Below, piece by piece: positions 30,546 through 34,879 of a DNA stretch of 34,879 nucleotides. The stretch comes from Lachnospiraceae bacterium (GTDB taxonomy: Bacteria > Bacillota > Clostridia > Lachnospirales > Lachnospiraceae). How positions within the stretch are numbered: the stretch's first letter is position 1; every line of letters starts with the position of its first letter. The stretch lies in contig SFNX01000008.1 of the NCBI GenBank assembly GCA_004552595.1, forward strand, positions 1 to 34,879, given 5' to 3'. The notes under the pieces were generated by a model, which was not told the DNA's origin, did no database searches, and was given only the letters and a program-made list of their open reading frames with translations. A program made the position numbers and the translations under genes.

Positions 30546-31364
30546 ATGAGTATAAAAATTAAAAAGGGGATTTTAGCGGTAATAATATTTCTTACAGCAT
30601 TTATATATTCAGAAGATGTATATGCTGTTGATTACGAAACGGCGTTACAACTTCAGCAGATTGCAAACGAAAATTACTATGCCGTGCTTAATCAGCAGCA
30701 GGCAGCAGCAAATGCAGCACAGGCAGCGCTTCAGGCTCAGCAAAATGCAGCACAGGCGGCGCTTAAAGCTCAGCAAAACGCAGCACAGGCAGCGCTTCAG
30801 GCTCAGCAAAATGCAGCACAGGCAGCACTTAAAGCACAGCAAAGCGCAATGGAAGCAGCACTTAAGGCTCAGCAAAGTGCAACGGAAGCTGCAACTGCAA
30901 TACAGCTTGCAAGCCTTACAACTCCTCAGGTTGATGTAGTGTGTGACACTAACTGTTCTGAACAGAATGCTATGCTTTATGGAAAGTTTTATCCTGACTT
31001 TGTACTTGTTGATTTAAGCGAACAGAGAGCAATTTTTTATAAAAACGGAATGAGAGTACTTGCTGATAACTGTGTAACGGGAGATGCTAAAAAAGGCTAT
31101 CACACAACTGTCGGCATTCATCAGATAACATTTAAGGATACGAACAGAACACTTAAAGGTTCATACGGAGAGGCATTTGTAAAATACTGGATGAGATTTA
31201 CTGCCGGCGGACAGGGACTTCACGATGCAGGCTGGAGAAGAAACTTCGGAAGCCAGATATATGTATCAAACGGTTCACACGGCTGTGTTAATCTTCCACG
31301 TGAAACAGCAGCTACAATTTTTGCCAATTCATATGTCGGAATGCCTGTAATTGTTGAGAATTAA
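30546..31364 (+). CDS. L,D-transpeptidase (YkuD) with 11-residue helical repeats
   Basis: 272-aa exported cell-wall enzyme. The signal peptide covers residues 1-27 (cleaved near VYA). Residues 57-117 are about five and a half 11-residue repeats (AQAALKAQQNA and variants), which should form a long helix or coiled-coil stalk. The YkuD domain covers about 150-271, with catalytic Cys247, His245 and His226 in HDAGW...SNGSHGCVNLP. It makes 3-3 crosslinks or anchors proteins. The ribosome site AGGAG is 10 bases upstream of the ATG. The repeats may differ in number between strains. Confidence 0.92.
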   Translation: MSIKIKKGILAVIIFLTAFIYSEDVYAVDYETALQLQQIANENYYAVLNQQQAAANAAQAALQAQQNAAQAALKAQQNAAQAALQAQQNAAQAALKAQQSAMEAALKAQQSATEAATAIQLASLTTPQVDVVCDTNCSEQNAMLYGKFYPDFVLVDLSEQRAIFYKNGMRVLADNCVTGDAKKGYHTTVGIHQITFKDTNRTLKGSYGEAFVKYWMRFTAGGQGLHDAGWRRNFGSQIYVSNGSHGCVNLPRETAATIFANSYVGMPVIVEN

Positions 31365-31373
31365 AATCAGGTA

Positions 31374-31400
31374 TAAACTATTCTGTAAATGCGCCGATAT
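31374..31400 (+). promoter_or_regulatory. Consensus sigma-28 (flagellar) promoter
   Basis: TAAA at 31374-31377, exactly 15 bases, GCCGATAT at 31393-31400. This is a perfect match to the flagellar sigma-D/sigma-28 consensus. It starts 10 bases after the stop of the transpeptidase gene and drives the gene at 31490. Confidence 0.88.
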
Positions 31401-31489
31401 ATAGAATAAGAAGCAGTATCTGTTCTTTAAGAAAGGATTCTTTGGAAGGATATTAAAAGCGCGTTATGTAAGAAAGGATGGAACCTAAA

Positions 31490-32167
31490 ATGGACTTGAA
31501 TTTTATTAGTGCCGTTACAGCGGCAACATCAGCATATGAGCCGGTTGAGACAAAATCCTCATCTGCCGAATCAGAAAAGAAGACAGCGACTAAATCAGAG
31601 ACTAAATCCGAATCTAAAACTGAAGTAAAAGACGAAGGTGCGGTATTTGAAAAATCACAGGGCGTTGAGAAAAAGGCTACATACTCGATAAATAAAATGA
31701 GTGCGGAAGAGAGAGCCGCATTTGTGCAGCAGCTTAAGGATGATCAGGCTGCACAGAAGCAGAGCTTCATAGATATGGTAACTCAGATGTTCAGAGGTCA
31801 GGGTAAAGCAATTGCCACAGCAAACGCCTCAGATGATAATTCACTCTGGAGAATGCTTGCAAGCGGAAACTTTACGGTAGATGCGAACACTAAAGCACAG
31901 GCTCAGAAGGATATAGCTGAAGACGGATACTGGGGAGTAACTCAGACATCACAGAGATTGTTTGATTTTGCAAGTGCACTTGCAGGAGATGACGTCGACA
32001 AAATGAAAGAAATGCAGAAAGCAATGGAAAAGGGATTTAAGAAAGCAACAGGAGCATGGGGCAAAGATCTTCCTGAAATTTCATCAAAGACATTGGATGC
32101 TGCCAACAAATTATTCGAAGATTATTACAAATCTAAAGAATCGGAAAAGGTTGAAGAACAGGTATAA
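31490..32167 (+). CDS. Uncharacterised motility-regulon protein
   Basis: 225-aa protein with no signal peptide. Residues 1-60 are disordered and rich in Ser/Lys/Thr/Glu (VETKSSSAESEKK). The rest is helical with a conserved-looking core (QKDIAEDGYWGVTQTSQRLFDFASALAGDDVDKM, then KAMEKGFKKATGAWGKDLPEISSKTLDAANKLFEDYY). From memory this core occurs in unnamed proteins of motile Clostridia. I chose ATG 31490; an ATG at 31478 overlaps the likely ribosome site AGAAAGGA. The perfect sigma-28 promoter makes a link to flagella likely. The role (exported substrate, chaperone or regulator) is unknown. Confidence 0.72.
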   Translation: MDLNFISAVTAATSAYEPVETKSSSAESEKKTATKSETKSESKTEVKDEGAVFEKSQGVEKKATYSINKMSAEERAAFVQQLKDDQAAQKQSFIDMVTQMFRGQGKAIATANASDDNSLWRMLASGNFTVDANTKAQAQKDIAEDGYWGVTQTSQRLFDFASALAGDDVDKMKEMQKAMEKGFKKATGAWGKDLPEISSKTLDAANKLFEDYYKSKESEKVEEQV

Positions 32168-32187
32168 AATAACGGAATATAAATTGT

Positions 32188-32219
32188 AACACCCGGGGTT
32201 ATCCCCGGGTGTTATTTTT
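32188..32219. terminator. Strong terminator
   Basis: AACACCCGGGG (32188-32198) pairs with CCCCGGGTGTT (32203-32213), 4-base loop, T-run 32215-32219. It serves the plus-strand gene and may also end the minus-strand tRNA-Ser transcript. Confidence 0.9.
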
Positions 32220-32305
32220 CGGAGTTGATGGGATTCGAACCCATGTGCCCGTGAAGGCTAACGCATTTCGAGTGCGCCCCGTTATGACCACTTCGATACA
32301 ACTCC
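32220..32305 (-). tRNA. tRNA-Ser (CGA anticodon)
   Basis: On the minus strand the acceptor GGAGTTG/CAACTCC, anticodon stem GCGCA/TGCGT with loop CTCGAAA (anticodon CGA), a long variable arm as in class II tRNAs, and T arm with TTCGAAT. Discriminator G is at 32220; CCA is not encoded. A minus-strand promoter, TTGTAT (32336-32341)-17-TATTAT (32313-32318), precedes it. Confidence 0.93.
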
Positions 32306-32312
32306 ACATTGT

Positions 32313-32341
32313 ATAATATGACTTTTGAGATTATAATACAA
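32313..32341 (-). promoter_or_regulatory. Promoter of tRNA-Ser
   Basis: On the minus strand TTGTAT, 17 bases, TATTAT, placing the start at about 32306, right at the tRNA 5' end. Confidence 0.6.
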
Positions 32342-32399
32342 TGAGGTGACAATAGTCAATCTGGATAAGGAAAAGCATAATTTAGAAAGGGTATTATTT

Positions 32400-33479
32400 A
32401 TGAAGAGAGTAGGATTTCTTACAAGTGGCGGAGACTGCCAGGCGCTTAATGCGGCAATGAGAGGTGTTGCTAAGGCACTTATTAATACTTTAGGACCTGA
32501 TGGAGTTGAACTTTATGGTTTCCTAGACGGATATAAGGGACTTATTTACAGTAATTATAAGCAGCTTACAGCTAAAGATTTTTCCGGAATACTGACTCTT
32601 GGAGGAACAATACTTGGTTCTTCCCGTACTCCGTTTAAGACAATTAAAGACCCTGATGAGAATGGTGTTGATAAAGTGGCTGCTATGAAGCAGAATTACT
32701 ACAAGCTTAACCTTGACTGCCTCGTAATTCTTGGTGGAAATGGTACTCATAAGACAGCTAATTTATTAAGAGAAGAAGGATTAAATATCATTACTCTTCC
32801 TAAGACAATTGATAATGATCTGTGGGGAACAGATATGACATTCGGATTCCAGTCTGCAGTTAATATTGCATCTGATGTTATCGACTGCATTCATACAACA
32901 GCTTCTTCACACAGTCGTGTATTCATAGTAGAAGTAATGGGACATAAGGTTGGATGGCTTACACTTAACGCCGGAATTTCAGGCGGAGCAGATATCATCC
33001 TTATCCCTGAGATTCCATACGACATTGATAAGGTAGTTGAAGCAATCAACGAGAGAACACGCCGTGGAAGCAAGTTTACTATTCTTGCAGTAGCAGAAGG
33101 TGCTATCTCAAAGGAAGATGCAGCACTCTCTAAGAAAGAATACAAGGCTAAAATGGCAAATTATAAATACCCTTCTGTATCATATGAGGTTGCAGAACAG
33201 ATTAGGGAGAAGACAGGAATCGAAGTAAGAGTTACGGTTCCGGGTCATATGCAAAGAGGCGGAGCACCTTGTCCTTACGACAGAGTATTTGCTTCACGTT
33301 TGGGAACAAAGGCTGCCGAGCTTATTTTACAGGGTGATTACGGATATATGGTAGGTATTAAGAACAGAGAACTCGTTAAGGTTCCGCTTGAAGATGTTGC
33401 CGGAAAGCTTAAAGAAGTATCACCTGATGCACCGATTATTCACGAAGCTAAAATGCTTGGAATCTCATTCGGAGCATAG
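32400..33479 (+). CDS. pfkA: 6-phosphofructokinase
   Basis: 359-aa glycolytic enzyme converting fructose 6-phosphate to fructose 1,6-bisphosphate. Motifs: GFLTSGGDCQALNAAMRG (5-22), GGTILGSSRTPF (68-79), GGNGT (112-116), PKTIDND (134-140) and MGHKVGWLTLNAGISGGADIILIPE. Gly at the position where PPi enzymes carry Asp (GGDD) favours ATP as phosphoryl donor, while the Lys of PKTIDND is more typical of the PPi/mixed clade. I chose ATG 32400, with AGAAAGGG upstream; an upstream GTG at 32346 would add 18 unlikely residues. dnaX starts 17 bases after it. Confidence 0.93.
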   Translation: MKRVGFLTSGGDCQALNAAMRGVAKALINTLGPDGVELYGFLDGYKGLIYSNYKQLTAKDFSGILTLGGTILGSSRTPFKTIKDPDENGVDKVAAMKQNYYKLNLDCLVILGGNGTHKTANLLREEGLNIITLPKTIDNDLWGTDMTFGFQSAVNIASDVIDCIHTTASSHSRVFIVEVMGHKVGWLTLNAGISGGADIILIPEIPYDIDKVVEAINERTRRGSKFTILAVAEGAISKEDAALSKKEYKAKMANYKYPSVSYEVAEQIREKTGIEVRVTVPGHMQRGGAPCPYDRVFASRLGTKAAELILQGDYGYMVGIKNRELVKVPLEDVAGKLKEVSPDAPIIHEAKMLGISFGA

Positions 33480-33496
33480 TTAATTTGAGGTAAGTA

Positions 33497-34879
33497 ATGG
33501 CATATACAGCTTTATACCGCAAATGGCGTCCTAATGTTTTTGACGATGTAAAAGGACAGGACCATGTGGTAACAACGCTTAAAAACCAAATAATAGCAGA
33601 CAGAATCGGACACGCATATTTATTTTGCGGAACGCGTGGTACAGGTAAGACTACAATTGCCAAAATATTTGCAAAGGCTGTCAACTGCGAAAACCCGGTT
33701 AACGGAAGTCCCTGTTGCAAGTGTGCGATGTGCAAAAGCATCTCAGAAAACAGAAGCATGAATGTAATTGAAATCGATGCTGCGTCAAACAACGGTATCG
33801 ATAATATAAGGCAGATACGAGAAGACGTTAAGCACTCACCGATTGAAGGTAAATACACTGTATATATTATCGATGAGGTTCACGCTCTTTCGGATGATGC
33901 GTTTAACGCATTGCTTAAGACACTTGAGGAGCCGCCTTCATATATCATTTTCATTCTTGCAACAACCGAAGTACACAGCATTCTGCCTACAATTGTCTCC
34001 CGTTGTCAGCGTTTTGACTTTAAGAGAATAAGTGTTGAGACAATAACCGCAAGACTTACTGAATTAGCAGAGCTTGAAGGAATTAAAGCTCCTGAAAAGG
34101 CACTTAAATATATAGCTAAAGCGGCAGACGGCGGTATGCGAGACGCTCTTTCAATGCTTGATAAATGTGTATCTTATTATTACGGGCAGGAGCTTACATA
34201 TGATAAAGTACTAGAGGCACTTGGGGCTGTTGATACGGAAATCTTCTCGGACCTTTTTAGGAATGTCTTTTTCGGAAATGTTAAGGCAGCAATCAAGATA
34301 GTCGAACAGGTCGTGTTCGAAGGACGTGAATTAAGCCAGTTTGTGAATGACTTCACGTGGTATCTGCGTAATCTTATGCTTGTTAAGACATCAGATAACG
34401 ACATTGAAGAAGTGCTTGATGTTACTACGGAGAGCTTTGCAAAGATGCGACGTGAGTCTGACGCTGTCGAATTAGATGTAATTATGAGATACATTCGCGT
34501 ATTCTCAGAGCTTTCGGGCAGTATCAAATTTGCTTCACAAAAGCGTATTATGCTTGAAATGGCAATAATAAAGCTGTGCAAGCCTTCAATGGAAAACGAC
34601 ACAGAGTCTTTGTCTGACAGAATACGTCAGATTGAGGAAAAGCTTGAAAACGGTGTTTTTGCAGTAAGGAATGACACTGCTACCAATGTTGATAGCGATA
34701 CGGATAAGCAGGTTGAGAAAAAGCCTGTTAAAAAGGAAAAGGCAGAGCTTCCAAAAGCATTATCAGATGATGTGAAGAAAGTACCTTCACTCTGGCATAA
34801 GATAGTCCCTAAGCTTAAGGATGATTTTGCAAGAAGCATGTTTTCTCAGGTAAATTTCACTGCGACTAGAGATAATATG
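33497..34879 (+). CDS. dnaX: DNA polymerase III subunit gamma/tau, 5' part (runs off the window)
   Basis: 461 codons, open to the window edge. It is the clamp-loader ATPase of the replicative polymerase. It starts MAYTALYRKWRPNVFDDVKGQDHVV, typical of DnaX. Walker A is GTRGTGKTT, the zinc site is VNC...PCCKCAMC, Walker B is YIIDEVHAL, and sensor 1 lies at FIILATTEVH, followed by SRCQRFDF. The later part is the polymerase-binding/collar region. The ATG at 33497 follows a TTTGAGGTAAG ribosome site. Neighbours tRNA-Ser and dnaX often lie together in Firmicutes. Confidence 0.95.
   Translation, partial: MAYTALYRKWRPNVFDDVKGQDHVVTTLKNQIIADRIGHAYLFCGTRGTGKTTIAKIFAKAVNCENPVNGSPCCKCAMCKSISENRSMNVIEIDAASNNGIDNIRQIREDVKHSPIEGKYTVYIIDEVHALSDDAFNALLKTLEEPPSYIIFILATTEVHSILPTIVSRCQRFDFKRISVETITARLTELAELEGIKAPEKALKYIAKAADGGMRDALSMLDKCVSYYYGQELTYDKVLEALGAVDTEIFSDLFRNVFFGNVKAAIKIVEQVVFEGRELSQFVNDFTWYLRNLMLVKTSDNDIEEVLDVTTESFAKMRRESDAVELDVIMRYIRVFSELSGSIKFASQKRIMLEMAIIKLCKPSMENDTESLSDRIRQIEEKLENGVFAVRNDTATNVDSDTDKQVEKKPVKKEKAELPKALSDDVKKVPSLWHKIVPKLKDDFARSMFSQVNFTATRDNM

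Noticed and set aside
30616..30939. Possible CRISPR-like or tandem non-coding repeats
   Set aside because: The 33-base period is in frame with the transpeptidase gene and encodes its 11-residue helix. There are no unique spacers. The Arg/Gln/Leu-rich frame here is a shadow.

Overview
ORGANISM. The window is AT-rich and reads like a motile Lachnospiraceae (Butyrivibrio, Pseudobutyrivibrio or Roseburia type). I infer this from the gene content: a maltodextrin ABC locus with malQ and a LacI regulator, a fused HD-GYP/GGDEF protein, a GGNGT/PKTIDND-type phosphofructokinase, flagellar sigma-28-type promoters and hypothetical proteins with a Lachnospiraceae look. No species call is possible.

LAYOUT. 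(1) 1-7111 is the int-proximal end of an integrative element. It holds two minus-strand lipoproteins and a membrane-anchored coiled-coil protein (cargo), an AlbA_2/Schlafen-type regulator with an inverted repeat around its promoter, a divergent XRE regulator with a four-repeat operator-like array, an excisionase and a tyrosine integrase. It ends at a tRNA-Gln(CTG) 3' fragment that I read as the attachment site; the intact tRNA should lie left of the window. (2) 7119-16111 is a cluster of uncharacterised genes without Sec signals: a coiled-coil protein, a small helical protein, then two copies of the arrangement [operator pair - sigma-28-like promoter - terminator-type hairpin leader - small gene - pseudoknot leader - large gene], followed by a 49-aa membrane protein and a 216-aa protein. 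(3) 16124-18266 is a small accessory stretch: a broken lipoprotein gene at a perfect inverted repeat, a zeta-toxin-like pair and an orphan RelB/DinJ-type antitoxin. (4) 18373-34879 looks like chromosomal backbone: HD-GYP/GGDEF protein, maltodextrin binding protein and permeases, malQ, LacI regulator, hybrid histidine kinase, pgeF, an L,D-transpeptidase with 11-residue repeats, another sigma-28-controlled unknown, tRNA-Ser(CGA), phosphofructokinase and the start of dnaX.

HOW IT FITS TOGETHER. The most interesting part is region 2. Five promoters in the window (four here plus the one before the gene at 31490) match the flagellar sigma factor consensus TAAA-N15-GCCGATAT to different degrees; the one at 31374 is a perfect match. 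Three of them feed a leader that folds into a terminator-like hairpin (motif B) with compensatory base changes. The two large genes are each preceded by a second leader (motif A), in which a hairpin loop can pair with the Shine-Dalgarno sequence across an intervening hairpin. One pair in that pseudoknot changes from A-T to C-G between copies. The large proteins are paralogues sharing two domains. I infer a motility-timed set of proteins, possibly exported by the flagellar type III apparatus, under transcriptional and translational leader control. Function and ligand are unknown.
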